64,000 nucleotides of DNA from an uncultured Mucilaginibacter sp. (GCA_903891475.1 CAITEP010000004.1:1-64000); one strand, 5' to 3'; positions 1-9,203 are shown, counted from the first letter of the stretch. Program-made: numbers and translations. The notes: generated by a model not told the origin, from the sequence alone.

Positions 1-109
1 GCGGCTCAGCTTTAGTTCTATAAATCATATTGCTAACAAGTTGCCCTCCGGCAGAGCTCGTTTCCTCTTCTGATTTATGGGACGTATTTAATCATTTTTT
101 TCAATAGAA

Positions 110-1588
110 TCACCAACCATTTTTGACCACATTACCTAAAACAAGGTCAAATTCATAATCATCATTCAGCATTTGGTTAATTTCTTGAATTACCTTGTCA
201 ATATCATTGACGGCAATATTCATCATATCTATACACTCTGGCTTACCAATTAAACCACTTTTTTCAATATTCAATAACCCAATTAATGAAGATATAGGCC
301 CCCTAATTTGGTGCGATAAATAGGAGGAGTAATTTTTTAGCTTGGTGTTTTTTGATTGCAACTCTTTAGTGCGTTCAAAAACAATCTCTTCTAAGTGTTG
401 GTTTATTTGGTCGGCTATTTGCTTTTGTTTTATCACTTCTTTATTCAGGGCATTTAGCTGGATATTGGTTTTTCCTTTTCGTTTTAAATTAGTGTACAAC
501 AAGCCAATGCTAATTAAAAGTAATATGGTAACAGCGGCAGAAGCTAAAAGTTCAACTTGATTAAGCTTTTGTTTTTGCAACAGAATTTCATTTTCTCGCT
601 TGCGTTCATCAGCTTTGGCTTGTTCCCTTATTAAATCAATTTGAGTTGATACGCCTTTGTCGTGAGCAACACTATCTTGTTTATAAAGAGCATATAATGT
701 CGATAATGCCTGTTTATATCTATTTAGTTTAAGTGCTAAAATATAACTTAAGTATTTAAAACTATAATCAAACTCACCTGTTTCTAATTTTGAAGCTAAA
801 CCCAATCCTTCTGAAATAATTGCATCCGCTTTCTCAAACTTGTTTTTTCGAATAAAATATTCGGCTAAGGTAATATCAATACTAGCAACAATTCGTTTAA
901 GATCTAAATCTGTAGCCATTTTATGAGTCTCAATTAATATTGAATATGCTTTGTCGTATTTTTTTAAATTAAAATAGTTAACTCCAATATCCTGTTTGCA
1001 AATAATTTGAGATGAAGTGTCTTTTAAGTATTTAAATAAATCAAGGCTTTGGTGAAGGTACTTTAAAGATAAATCAAAATCGTTCAATTTGAAAAAAGCG
1101 TTTCCTAAATTTAGACTTATGGTAGCAATTAATCGTTTATTTGATAACTTCTTGGCAATTGGCATAGCTTTGTTAAAAAAAAGAATAGCATGTTTTGCGT
1201 CAACATCTGTATATAAATTACCTATATTATAATAAATTTTGGCCTGACTAATTAAATCGTTAGTTTTTGTGAAATTGGTTAAAGCACTTAAATAACTATT
1301 AATTGCATCTTTTGAATGACCCATATATGATTGACCAATCCCAATTACTCTTAATGCTTCTCCCATACCGTAAGTATACTCAATACGCTTAGAGGCCTCA
1401 AAAGCCTTTCTGCCAATTTCAATAGTTTGGGTTGGGTTTGATAGCCGAATAGAATAGCCTTGCTTAAGCAATTTGTTTATTCGGGCAGTATCCTCCTTGG
1501 TAAAAGTGTCATTATTGGTGATAGCTAAAGCGGCGATTGGCTTGGAACAAACCAAAAAAAAGGCAAAAATGGATAGTAATATCTTCAT
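110..1588 (-). CDS. TPR protein with kinase-like dimerisation segment, no ATPase domain
   Basis: Probable membrane signalling protein. The sequence shows a signal-peptide-like N-terminus, about six TPR-like helical repeats (residues 60-320), one membrane helix near 350-370 (ASAAVTILLLISIGLLY), a coiled coil, and then an H-box-like motif, LSHQIRGPISSLIGL. The chain ends soon afterwards, so the N, G1 and G2 boxes of a catalytic ATPase domain are absent. Known Bacteroidota TPR-kinases continue into HATPase_c, so this one may accept phosphate or dimerise with another kinase; that is inference. The next gene is a close paralogue in the same orientation, and the H-box regions are nearly identical at DNA level. 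Bases 1-109 hold no gene I can assign. ATG start. Confidence 0.8.
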   Translation of the reverse strand: MKILLSIFAFFLVCSKPIAALAITNNDTFTKEDTARINKLLKQGYSIRLSNPTQTIEIGRKAFEASKRIEYTYGMGEALRVIGIGQSYMGHSKDAINSYLSALTNFTKTNDLISQAKIYYNIGNLYTDVDAKHAILFFNKAMPIAKKLSNKRLIATISLNLGNAFFKLNDFDLSLKYLHQSLDLFKYLKDTSSQIICKQDIGVNYFNLKKYDKAYSILIETHKMATDLDLKRIVASIDITLAEYFIRKNKFEKADAIISEGLGLASKLETGEFDYSFKYLSYILALKLNRYKQALSTLYALYKQDSVAHDKGVSTQIDLIREQAKADERKRENEILLQKQKLNQVELLASAAVTILLLISIGLLYTNLKRKGKTNIQLNALNKEVIKQKQIADQINQHLEEIVFERTKELQSKNTKLKNYSSYLSHQIRGPISSLIGLLNIEKSGLIGKPECIDMMNIAVNDIDKVIQEINQMLNDDYEFDLVLGNVVKNGW

Positions 1589-1763
1589 AATGTAAAATGT
1601 TGAGTAAGGAATAGCTCAAAAACTAATCCTAAATCAAACCTGTATTGACAAATATAAAAATATTAGGAAGCCGGGGTTTATTAAAAGTATCGGGAGTGAA
1701 TGTAATTGTAATTATGAAAAAGATAGTTTGCCACCAATGAGTTGGTGGGCAACATTATGCGGC

Positions 1764-3212
1764 CTAATCTAATTCATAATCATCCTCATTGAGCATTTGG
1801 TTAATTTCCTGAATCACCTTGTCAATATCATTTACGGAAATGTTCATCATGTCAATGCATTCAGCTTTACCAATTAAACCGCTTTTTTCAATATTTAATA
1901 ACCCAATTAATGAAGATATAGGGCCCCTAATTTGGTGCGATAAATAGGAGGAGTAATTTTTTAGCTTGGTGTTTTTAGATTGGAGCTCCTTAGTGCGTTC
2001 AAAGACAATCTCTTCTAAGTGTTGGTTTATTTGGTCGGCTATTTGTTTTTGTTTTATTATTTCTTGATTCAGCGCATTTAGTTGGATATTGGTTTTTCCT
2101 TTTCGTTTTAAATTATTGTATAATAAGCCAACACTTATTAGAAGCAATATAGCAACTGTTAATGAAGCTATTATTTCAACCTGATTTAACTTTTGCTTTT
2201 GTATCAAGATTTCATTTTCGCGTTTGCGTTCATCTGCTTTGGCTTGTTCTCTAATTAAATCAATCTGAGTTGATATGCCTTTATCGTGGGCAAGGCTATC
2301 TTCTTTATAAAGTGTATATAAGGTTGTTAATGCCAGTTTATAATTTCTTCTTTTTTGCTCTAATTGAAATTTTAAATACCTAAAATTAGCTACTATGTTA
2401 TTATTTTTAATTTTAGTGGCTAAAGTTATGCCTTCATTTATGGTACTATCTGCAATATCTAATCTATTTTTTATTATATACAATTCAGCAATAGTAATAT
2501 CGCTGCTAGCAATAATATAAATCAAGCCTAGTTCTTTAGCATTTTTAACCGTTTCAATTAAAATTGGATAAGCCGTGTCGTATTTTTTTAACTGAAAGTA
2601 CATGACTCCAATATTCTGTTTGCAAACAACTTGATATGTAGTATCGTTTAATTTTCGATACAATTCGAGCCCTTTTTTGTAATATTCAATTGCAGCTCTA
2701 AATTTATTTTCTCTGAAATAAACATTGCCAATATTTACAGTTACAGAAGCTAATAATTTTTTGTTTAATAATTTATTTGCAACAAATTTTGCCTTTTTAA
2801 AATATTGGAAAGCTCTTTGTGGATCTACACTAGAATATAAATTTCCAATATTATTGTAGATTTTAGCTTGACTAAGGAGGTCATTGATTTTTATAAAATA
2901 GGTTAATGCAATTAAATAATTATTCATTGCCTCTTTTCTATTGTTCAAATAATCACTTCCAATACCTATTATTCGAAATGCTTCACCCATTCCATAGGTA
3001 TAATCAATTTGCTTAGAAGCTTTGAAGGCCTTTTTACCAATTTCAATTGTTTGGGTTGGGTTTGATAGTCGAATTGCATATCCTTGTTTTAGCAACTTGT
3101 TTATTCGTGCCGTATCTACCTTGTTAAAAGTGTCATTATTAGTGAAAGCTAAAGAAAATATAGGATTACTAAAAACTAAAGGCCATACGAAAAGAGATAA
3201 AAATATTCTCAT
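1764..3212 (-). CDS. TPR protein with kinase-like dimerisation segment (tandem paralogue)
   Basis: Second copy of the preceding gene type: signal-peptide-like start, TPR-like array, one membrane helix (residues about 350-370), coiled coil and the H-box-like LSHQIRGPISSLIGL. It stops at ...QMLNEDDYELD with no ATPase domain. The TPR half has diverged clearly from its neighbour while the C-terminal third is almost unchanged, which suggests duplication followed by sensor divergence or gene conversion of the output part. About 175 bp separate the copies; each probably has its own promoter. The partner kinase or regulator is not visible in this window. Confidence 0.8.
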   Translation of the reverse strand: MRIFLSLFVWPLVFSNPIFSLAFTNNDTFNKVDTARINKLLKQGYAIRLSNPTQTIEIGKKAFKASKQIDYTYGMGEAFRIIGIGSDYLNNRKEAMNNYLIALTYFIKINDLLSQAKIYNNIGNLYSSVDPQRAFQYFKKAKFVANKLLNKKLLASVTVNIGNVYFRENKFRAAIEYYKKGLELYRKLNDTTYQVVCKQNIGVMYFQLKKYDTAYPILIETVKNAKELGLIYIIASSDITIAELYIIKNRLDIADSTINEGITLATKIKNNNIVANFRYLKFQLEQKRRNYKLALTTLYTLYKEDSLAHDKGISTQIDLIREQAKADERKRENEILIQKQKLNQVEIIASLTVAILLLISVGLLYNNLKRKGKTNIQLNALNQEIIKQKQIADQINQHLEEIVFERTKELQSKNTKLKNYSSYLSHQIRGPISSLIGLLNIEKSGLIGKAECIDMMNISVNDIDKVIQEINQMLNEDDYELD

Positions 3213-3219
3213 ATTTTAA

Positions 3220-3747
3220 ATAAAGGTTTATAAATAACTCATACTATCTATACTCAATCCAAACCTATAAAAACAAATGTAAAAATATTGGGCAAATTGA
3301 TAGAATTTTGATTGGCTATTTGGTTTTATGATAGCATTATTATAGATTTTTGAATTGTAAAGGCAAATTTTAGTAATGTATGGGTGCAATTATTATGCCA
3401 GATTAGGTGTGTATTCAGATTGATGATTTCTCAATCAAAAGTGTAGATAAGATTTTGTAAATCCCATCTTTGCGCCAAAAGTACTATATTAGAAAATGAA
3501 GTTCAAACTTCATAAAAGGTTAAAGCAATAGTGCAACTTGCTGAAACTTGTTTTGAACAGGATTATTATTTTGAAACCGTAAACGGTTACTGGGATTTGG
3601 TATTACTAACGGATAATTCTGATTGAGAGATTATCTAAGTACTTTATTTGCATAGCCGCGTTTAGTTATAGTAAACTAAAAGGATAACAGAGTTTAATAA
3701 TAAAATTAAATTTATAAATTCAACTTGCTTAAACTATCTAAAACTAA
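3220..3747. other. Gene-poor left flank of the prophage
   Basis: No convincing gene. The only coding-like stretch is a short open frame at 3531-3626 on the plus strand that starts GTG and would encode about 31 residues (including FEQDYYFETVNGYWDLV); it could be a remnant of an interrupted host gene. The prophage left end must lie here or just downstream, since the repressor gene ends at 3748. I could not fix the exact end or a target-site duplication by eye. Confidence 0.5.
3711..3730 (+). repeat. Candidate transposase end-binding site, left
   Basis: TTTATAAATTCAACTTGCTT resembles, in inverted orientation, the sequence at 34181-34198 (TTTATAATTTAACTTGAT on the minus strand), apart from one gap and two to three mismatches. 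Mu-type transposases bind several related sites near each end. Both regions are AT-rich, so chance similarity is possible, and no TG terminus sits just outside this copy. Confidence 0.25.
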
Positions 3748-4665
3748 TTAACCATTCCCATTAATGAGCTTGTTTTGAGGACTCAGGTGCGATAATTGAT
3801 TTTGCAACAAGGTTAATCTACCCTCCATGTCATTAATACGGTTGTACAGGTTTCCTGGTTCTGGCGATTCGCGGATAATGCTGGCTCGCCAATACCATAA
3901 TTCAAGTACTTCTTCTGGGTCAATAGGATAGTTAGGATAATCAGTTTTATTGTCATTGTCCGACATTAAAATCAATTTACCATCTTGTTTCAACCTGTTT
4001 AATACTCTTTTAAGCACTATGCCATCGGCCTTGGTAACTATAATATAAACCCGACGGTCGCGTATATCATCTAGGTTTTCAACTGCCCTACCTATAGCAA
4101 TCGACCCACTGTGGTGGGTTGGTAACATACTCTGTCCTCGAACCTCAAATGCGCGATGACTATGGCCAGCAAAACCTGGTAAATTAAAGGAGGGTAAATT
4201 TTCTATAAATTCTGGGTCGGCATAGCCATTTAAATATCCTGCGGCAGCTTTATGTGGCACTAGCGCAATTACTTCGTTATTATTATTGTCGACTGTAACT
4301 ACTTTAGGTAGTAGTGGCGCAACGCCAACAGAAATATCTTTACCCTTATTTTTATTTGGTTTTAAACCATAATGCGATGATGGTTCACTAACTTCTGAGA
4401 TAAATGAATCAGAAACATAATTCGATGCTATTTGAAACGCATTTCCTTTCCCAGTTAAGAACCAACGAACGTTTAAATCCTCAAACTTGTTTGAAAAATC
4501 AACTATTATGTCTACCGATGGCTTGGCTTCTTGGTCTCTTTTAAGCCTATATAGCTTCTCGGCACTATCATAACCAAGGTAGTTAGCTAAATCGGGAATA
4601 TTCTTAATACCCTTTGATTCAGCTACTTGCATTATTCTTTCAAATATGTTTGTATTTTTATTCAA
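3748..4665 (-). CDS. Phage repressor, HTH plus S24 (LexA/CI-like) peptidase domain
   Basis: Lysogeny repressor. Residues 1-75 form a CI-type helix-turn-helix (IPDLANYLGYDSAEKLYRLK). Residues about 155-260 form an S24 fold with the serine motif GQSMLPT and a lysine in IVLKRVL, the Ser/Lys pair used for self-cleavage during DNA damage. The reading frame starts at TTG 4665; the first in-frame ATG is at 4632 and would remove part of the HTH, and a stop closes the frame upstream, so TTG is preferred. It diverges from a small Ner-like gene across a region with palindromes and a promoter-like element, the usual genetic switch arrangement. Confidence 0.88.
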   Translation of the reverse strand: MNKNTNIFERIMQVAESKGIKNIPDLANYLGYDSAEKLYRLKRDQEAKPSVDIIVDFSNKFEDLNVRWFLTGKGNAFQIASNYVSDSFISEVSEPSSHYGLKPNKNKGKDISVGVAPLLPKVVTVDNNNNEVIALVPHKAAAGYLNGYADPEFIENLPSFNLPGFAGHSHRAFEVRGQSMLPTHHSGSIAIGRAVENLDDIRDRRVYIIVTKADGIVLKRVLNRLKQDGKLILMSDNDNKTDYPNYPIDPEEVLELWYWRASIIRESPEPGNLYNRINDMEGRLTLLQNQLSHLSPQNKLINGNG

Positions 4666-4670
4666 ATTAG

Positions 4671-4701
4671 TTTGTTTTAATCAAACAAGTTTGTATATTT
4701 G
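4671..4701 (+). promoter_or_regulatory. Candidate early promoter (Bacteroidota type)
   Basis: TTTG at 4671-4674 and TATATTTG at 4694-4701 are separated by 19 bp, matching the -33 TTTG / -7 TAnnTTTG pattern known for Bacteroidota. It points toward the Ner-like gene and the transposase and overlaps repressor-side palindromes, so it is a plausible early lytic promoter. Confidence 0.5.
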
Positions 4702-4730
4702 TTTCGTTAACCACAACAAAGTAACGAAAC
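4701..4730. promoter_or_regulatory. Operator-like palindrome in the repressor/Ner switch
   Basis: GTTTCGTTA (4701-4709) and TAACGAAAC (4722-4730) are perfect 9-bp inverted arms around a 12-base spacer. It sits at the start of the predicted early transcript and upstream of the small DNA-binding protein. A second smaller inverted pair, GTTTG/CAAAC, lies just upstream (4670-4685). Binding by the S24 repressor or the Ner-like protein is inference. Confidence 0.5.
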
Positions 4731-4744
4731 TTTTAACAAAGTAA

Positions 4745-4918
4745 ATGAAAAAAGATAAAAGAGACGATACCGCAACACTTACTGCTTTGGCTCATCGGGT
4801 TACACCTGCCTATGTGAGGATGTTGGTTAGGGGTAAAAGGAAAAATAAAGAAGACATAGTCTCCACTTATCAAAACATCTGTGAAGCTAAAAATAGATGG
4901 AGCAAACAAACTAAATAA
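4745..4918 (+). CDS. Small Ner/Cro-like DNA-binding protein
   Basis: This 57-residue open frame is too short for the ORF track. The segment LTALAHRVTPAYVRMLVRGK followed by KRKNKEDIVSTYQNI has the pattern of small helix-turn-helix proteins of Bacteroidota phages, with a recognition helix around YVRMLVRGKRKN. It lies directly downstream of the switch palindrome and 37 bp before the transposase, where Mu places Ner, the negative regulator of early transcription. Position and fold pattern support the call; no catalytic motif exists to confirm it. Confidence 0.65.
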   Translation: MKKDKRDDTATLTALAHRVTPAYVRMLVRGKRKNKEDIVSTYQNICEAKNRWSKQTK

Positions 4919-4955
4919 TAACTGATTTACAATACTTTAAAAAAACTGTACAACC

Positions 4956-6935
4956 GTGAGATTGATTGATGATATATTATATATTGAGTTTGCCGAAATG
5001 GAGGCATGCGGAATCCCTCGCAATACTTTATTGCATTGGAAAGGGGTAAAAGACCCTGCCGATAAGCGCCGTACCATTTTTAACTATTTAGAGCTAAAGC
5101 CAAAGTATAAAGAACTGGTTACAAATAAATATGACAATCCATACTTGTTTGTGCATTATCAAGCAATTAAAAAATTTTTGCGTACAGATGTTAAGGCGAT
5201 TGATTTTTTTACTTCATACAGAACCAATGAAAATATTGTATTACCAGCCCGGTTTATCAAGGAATATTCAACATGCGCAAATTGGCTTAATTTAATTATC
5301 GAGGTTGAAGGCAACTGGCGTATTTGTAAAAAGGCACTATTTATGCAAAGTAAGCCCGAATTATACCATGCGCTTTGTAAACTATTTAAAACTGAAAATG
5401 TAAAGTTACCCAAGGCATATTGCTCCTTAAAGCAAAAGGTAGCTATTTATAAGCAGGATGGTTATTCCTCGCTTGTTTCAAAAAAATTTGGGAATAGCAA
5501 TAGTAAAAAAGTAAAGCACGAACTTAACCATGCCTTATTGATAGAGATGCTGAGCCATAGCATGCAATATACCGATGCTTTTATTGCCGAAAAATACAAT
5601 CAAGCTATCAAAAAACTAAATGCTGGTTTTAAAACCATATCGGCCAATACGGTTGGTAATTATCGTAAAAAATATTCGGTTGAAGTTGATGGCTCAAGAC
5701 TTGGCAAGGATGCTTGGTATAATAAAGCGGGTAAAGTAATTCACCGTAAACGAGCCAGCATGCCATTAATGCTTATAAATAGTGATGATAATGAACTGGA
5801 TGTGTTTTTTCAACAAGTTAAAACCAACAAGACAGGGCATAAGGTGGCTCATTATTACTACCGCCCTTATTTGTATGTGGTGATAGATACCTTTAATGAC
5901 TATATACTTGGTTATGCCATTGGTGATACCAACACGCAGGATCTGGTAAAAGCAGCCTACCTAAATGCGGCAAACCACGTTCGGCAACTTACAGGTGGGC
6001 GTTTTTTATGGCAACAAATACAAACCGACCGCTGGGGAATTGATAAAAATGCCAAAAACGATTTCAGTCAGTTTTTTAGCAACCAAGCTGCTTTTAGTCC
6101 TACTATGCTGGGCAATTCGCGTGGTAAGGTAATTGAACAGGTTTTTCGTGGGCATTGGAGCGCCAAACTGAAAGAACTTTTCCCCATCAATTATTCCGGA
6201 ACTAATATTACTGCAAAAACCCACATCCCACGTGAGTGGTTAGAGGCAAACAAAAAAGATTTCCCGAAGGTAGAGGATGCCGAAGTATTGATTGCTGGCT
6301 TTATTAACGAAATGCGCCAGCTTATTGATAGCCGCACAGGCATCTCAAAACAACAGCAATGGCTCAATGCATTTAATGCAATGCCAAATGATAAGAAACG
6401 TCAAATTACCGACGAACAGCATTTACTATGGCTTGGGTTTGAGCATACAAATTCGCGAAGTGGAGAACAAGAACTGAATACACTAACAAACAAAGGACTC
6501 ACCCCGGTAATAAATGGTAAAAAGATGGTGTATGAAGTACCGGCTGAACATTACTTAAATACTATTGGAACTACCTGTAAAATAAAGTACGACCCATATG
6601 ACCTAAGCAAAGTATTAGCCATTAGCACGGATGAAAAAACAAGGTTGGTTTGCACACGATACGAGCTGATGCCAATGGCCAAAGCCGATTATGTGGAAGG
6701 TACCACAGATTATTTAAACAGCCGAATAGGTGAAAAAGCCGGACATGTAAAGTTATTGGGCGAAAAACGCGAACGCCGCCGTGAACTGCTGAGCCGGGCT
6801 CGATTAGATGCACATAGTTTGCTCACCGCTGGCATATTAAAAAAAGACATAAAACATGCCGCTACCAAATTGATGGAATCAAATTTTGATAACATTGATA
6901 TAGATGAAGAAATTGATATGAATGAATTGATGTGA
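4956..6935 (+). CDS. MuA-like DDE transposase
   Basis: Transposase that joins prophage ends to target DNA for integration and replicative transposition. The 659-residue length matches Mu A. The integrase-core catalytic triad is visible: Asp in VVIDTF (about residue 311), Asp in IQTDRWG (about 357) and Glu in GKVIEQVFRGHW (about 393). An N-terminal HTH-like segment (IPRNTLLHWKG) and a C-terminal basic region (GEKRERRRELL) fit the DNA-binding and MuB-interacting parts. The start is GTG at 4956; no better in-frame start is seen. The ATPase partner follows after a heptad-repeat spacer. Confidence 0.92.
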   Translation: MRLIDDILYIEFAEMEACGIPRNTLLHWKGVKDPADKRRTIFNYLELKPKYKELVTNKYDNPYLFVHYQAIKKFLRTDVKAIDFFTSYRTNENIVLPARFIKEYSTCANWLNLIIEVEGNWRICKKALFMQSKPELYHALCKLFKTENVKLPKAYCSLKQKVAIYKQDGYSSLVSKKFGNSNSKKVKHELNHALLIEMLSHSMQYTDAFIAEKYNQAIKKLNAGFKTISANTVGNYRKKYSVEVDGSRLGKDAWYNKAGKVIHRKRASMPLMLINSDDNELDVFFQQVKTNKTGHKVAHYYYRPYLYVVIDTFNDYILGYAIGDTNTQDLVKAAYLNAANHVRQLTGGRFLWQQIQTDRWGIDKNAKNDFSQFFSNQAAFSPTMLGNSRGKVIEQVFRGHWSAKLKELFPINYSGTNITAKTHIPREWLEANKKDFPKVEDAEVLIAGFINEMRQLIDSRTGISKQQQWLNAFNAMPNDKKRQITDEQHLLWLGFEHTNSRSGEQELNTLTNKGLTPVINGKKMVYEVPAEHYLNTIGTTCKIKYDPYDLSKVLAISTDEKTRLVCTRYELMPMAKADYVEGTTDYLNSRIGEKAGHVKLLGEKRERRRELLSRARLDAHSLLTAGILKKDIKHAATKLMESNFDNIDIDEEIDMNELM

Positions 6936-6985
6936 GCTTAGTAGCTAGTCGCTAATATCAAGATGAAGCCATTAAACTACTAGCT

Positions 6986-7066
6986 AAAATACTTGATACT
7001 AGAGACTAAATACTAGATACTAAAAAATAACTACTAGCTACTTGATACTAAATACTTGATACTAAA
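6986..7066 (+). repeat. Heptad array, TACTNNN family (copy A1)
   Basis: Tandem 7-bp units such as TACTTGA, TACTAGA, TACTAAA and TACTAGC fill the gap between transposase and MuB-like gene. The upstream arm (TAGTAGCTAG near 6940) can pair with the downstream units. The array ends about 10 bp before the ATG. Confidence 0.8.
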
Positions 7067-7075
7067 AAAACAACC

Positions 7076-7957
7076 ATGACAACAGACGCTAAATACAAAA
7101 TTAAAGACCTGCTGCAAGCTTATTGCAAAGGTTTTGAGAGCCAAACAAAGGCCAGTAAATCATTAAATGACGTGTCGTCGGCTACTATTTCGCAAATATT
7201 GAATAACAAATGGGAGCTGGTGGCCGATAGGATGTGGCTTAACATAGGCAAGCAAGTAGGTTTTGAAATTAGCTTGTGGAACCATGTACCCACCTATAAT
7301 TATAAACTTATTAAAGACCTGCTTGCCGATGCCAAAATTAAAAGCAGGGTGCATGCTATAACAGGTGGGGCTGGTTGGGGTAAAGATACCGCCGCACGCG
7401 ATTTTTTTAACGAAAACCCCGAAGTATACCTCATAAATTGCTGGGATTTTAACCGCCGTTATTTTTTGGCAGAGCTGCTGCGCAAAATGGGTAAAAACAC
7501 CAATGGAAGCATTCCCGATTTGGTGGAACGTGTAGTATCTGAAATTAACCGTACCCAAAAGCCGCTTATTATTTTGAACGAAGCCGATAAACTGTCGGAC
7601 CAAGTGCTGTACTTCTTCATCACCATTTATAACCTCTGCGAAGATAAATGCGGAATTGTAATGTTGGCCACCAACAATTTGGATGATAGGCTTATCCGCG
7701 GTGTTGAACGCCAAAAAAGAGGCTATCCCGAAATATTTTCGAGGCTTGGGAGCAGGTTCATAAAAATCAGACGCCCATCAAAAACCGATATCACAGCTAT
7801 CTGCTCGGCAAATGGTGTTACGGATGCGCTGCAGATAAGCGAAATATTTAATAGTTGCGATGGCGATTTACGGAGGGCAAAAAAACTCATCCAAAATAAA
7901 TCGGCCACAGCCAAAACAACCAATACCGAGCCTTTAGTGCTTGAATTAGTTGGCTGA
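7076..7957 (+). CDS. MuB-like AAA ATPase, transposition target selector
   Basis: ATP-dependent DNA-binding protein that brings target DNA to the transposase and gives target immunity. The 293-residue chain has an N-terminal HTH (ASKSLNDVSSATISQILN), a Walker A motif GGAGWGKDT near residue 100, Walker B IILNEADKL near 165, and a sensor-like ATNNLDDRLIRG near 205. This is the Mu B layout. It lies immediately downstream of the transposase in the same direction. Confidence 0.9.
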   Translation: MTTDAKYKIKDLLQAYCKGFESQTKASKSLNDVSSATISQILNNKWELVADRMWLNIGKQVGFEISLWNHVPTYNYKLIKDLLADAKIKSRVHAITGGAGWGKDTAARDFFNENPEVYLINCWDFNRRYFLAELLRKMGKNTNGSIPDLVERVVSEINRTQKPLIILNEADKLSDQVLYFFITIYNLCEDKCGIVMLATNNLDDRLIRGVERQKRGYPEIFSRLGSRFIKIRRPSKTDITAICSANGVTDALQISEIFNSCDGDLRRAKKLIQNKSATAKTTNTEPLVLELVG

Positions 7958-8032
7958 TTTAACAAAACCCTCCATCACTAAAAATAATTAAACAGCTATT
8001 AAATACTGTTTAAACAGCATTTAAAAAACTAT

Positions 8033-8197
8033 ATGGAAGTAATAACCAATTACCAAAAGGAGGTAAAAGTTTTACAAGAAAGACTAATAACCCTACCTGA
8101 CCATCAGCATATTGAGCGAAGCGAAATACGTACTCGCCTTTTAACCTTACTTAATGAATGGAACAAATTATTAAACAATAAAACCACCGTAAAATGA
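8033..8197 (+). CDS. Small early phage protein (54 aa), unknown
   Basis: Open frame too short for the track. It begins at ATG 8033 and its stop overlaps the next start (ATGA at 8194-8197), which argues for translational coupling and a real gene. The product is charged and helical (YQKEVKVLQERLITL). I do not recognise a family. The upstream gap contains TTTAAACAGC-type repeats. Confidence 0.55.
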   Translation: MEVITNYQKEVKVLQERLITLPDHQHIERSEIRTRLLTLLNEWNKLLNNKTTVK

Positions 8198-8718
8198 ACA
8201 ACAAACGCCAAAAAGTAGTGCTAATGCCAACCACGATTACCAAGCAAGAAGCAGAAATAGCTTTTGCCGATTATACCGAAGCAGAAGAAAGACACCAATT
8301 GATTAATAATGAAATTGAGCAAGCCATTCTTCGCATCAGGCAGCGTTATGCGCATGAGTTGGAGGATTTAACCGCCACCAAAGCCGAAACATTTGCCATT
8401 TTGTTGGCTTATGCCGAAAACAACCGAGCCGATTTTGGCAAAAAGAAAAGTATGGAAATGACAAACGGCATTATAGGCTTCCGTACGGGTACGCCATCAT
8501 TAAAAACAGCCAAAGGTTATACCTGGAACAGTGTTACCACCATGTTGGCAATGCATTATCCACAGTATATTAGAGAGATAAAAGAACCAGCTAAAGACAA
8601 GATACTTGCCGAACGCTACCTGCCCGAAAACCAAACCATGTTAAAACAATGCGGTATATTGGTAACCCAAACCGAAACCTTTTTTGTGGAGCCGCAACAG
8701 CAAATGGCATTGGTTTAA
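8194..8718 (+). CDS. Mu Gam-like host-nuclease inhibitor / DNA-end protector
   Basis: Resembles the Mu Gam family, a Ku-like protein that binds double-strand DNA ends and blocks exonucleases. The 174-residue chain has a long N-terminal coiled coil (AEERHQLINNEIEQAIL) followed by the family-typical stretch KKKSMEMTNGIIGFRTGTP near residues 90-108. It is coupled by ATGA overlap to the small gene upstream and sits in the early region, as in Mu. Confidence 0.88.
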   Translation: MNNKRQKVVLMPTTITKQEAEIAFADYTEAEERHQLINNEIEQAILRIRQRYAHELEDLTATKAETFAILLAYAENNRADFGKKKSMEMTNGIIGFRTGTPSLKTAKGYTWNSVTTMLAMHYPQYIREIKEPAKDKILAERYLPENQTMLKQCGILVTQTETFFVEPQQQMALV

Positions 8719-8791
8719 AATACAATCCAAAAATAATTTTGAAAATAGTGCTATAATTAAAAAACAATTGCTAATTTTATTAGCCAAAAAT

Positions 8792-8877
8792 TGGTTGAAG
8801 GTTGTACGCTGAAGGTTCTGAGTTTTAAGTAAATTCCTAAAAAAAAGCCTACAACATACAACCTTCAACCTACAACA
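8792..8877. repeat. Heptad hairpin, GGTTGNN/CAACCNN family (copy B1)
   Basis: Left arm units GGTTGAA, GGTTGTA, CGCTGAA face right arm units CCTACAA, CATACAA, CCTTCAA, CCTACAA. The arms are reverse complements over about 20 bp and the array ends a few bases before the DUF4406 start codon. Confidence 0.85.
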
Positions 8878-8882
8878 CAACG

Positions 8883-9185
8883 ATGAAAATATACATATCA
8901 GGAAAAATATCGGGTTTACCATTTGAGCAGGTAACCCATAAATTTAACAGTGCCGAGGAGCGGCTGAATAAGCATGGCATTAAAAAGGTGGTGAACCCTA
9001 TTAAGCTTGACCATAGCGCCAATACCGAGCAAGATTGGGCCATATATATGAAAACCGATTTAAAAGCACTGTTAGATTGCGATACCATTTTAATGCTGCC
9101 CTGTTGGCGCGATAGTGCCGGTGCCAAAATGGAACTGCAAACCGCCCTTACCTTAAACTATAACGTGATTTGGGCGAGTGAATAA
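8883..9185 (+). CDS. DUF4406 protein, nucleoside deoxyribosyltransferase-like
   Basis: Small Rossmann-like protein of the DUF4406 group, related to nucleoside 2-deoxyribosyltransferases. The N-terminal MKIYISGKISGLP motif, the central D in DLKALLDCDTILML, and the GAKMELQTA motif carrying the family glutamate are visible. Such proteins are common in phage early regions and may alter nucleotides or nucleotide pools, but the substrate is unknown. It follows heptad hairpin B1 and precedes a terminator, so it closes the early operon. Confidence 0.8.
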   Translation: MKIYISGKISGLPFEQVTHKFNSAEERLNKHGIKKVVNPIKLDHSANTEQDWAIYMKTDLKALLDCDTILMLPCWRDSAGAKMELQTALTLNYNVIWASE

Positions 9186-9203
9186 TGGATGCATGCTCAT
9201 TAC

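Noticed and set aside
1-109. Partial gene on the minus strand (frame reading EEETSSAGGQLVSNMIYR)
   Set aside because: It has no start codon and is too short to judge; left unassigned.
3304-3310. AATTT-TG as left prophage end with target duplication to 34201-34205 (AATTT)
   Set aside because: Five AT bases match easily by chance in this DNA, and the inner sequences do not form inverted repeats.
6986-7066. CRISPR-like array
   Set aside because: Units are contiguous 7-mers without unique spacers, and no cas genes are seen.
7163-7714. 183-aa minus ORF inside the MuB-like gene
   Set aside because: Shadow frame of a clear ATPase gene with Walker motifs.
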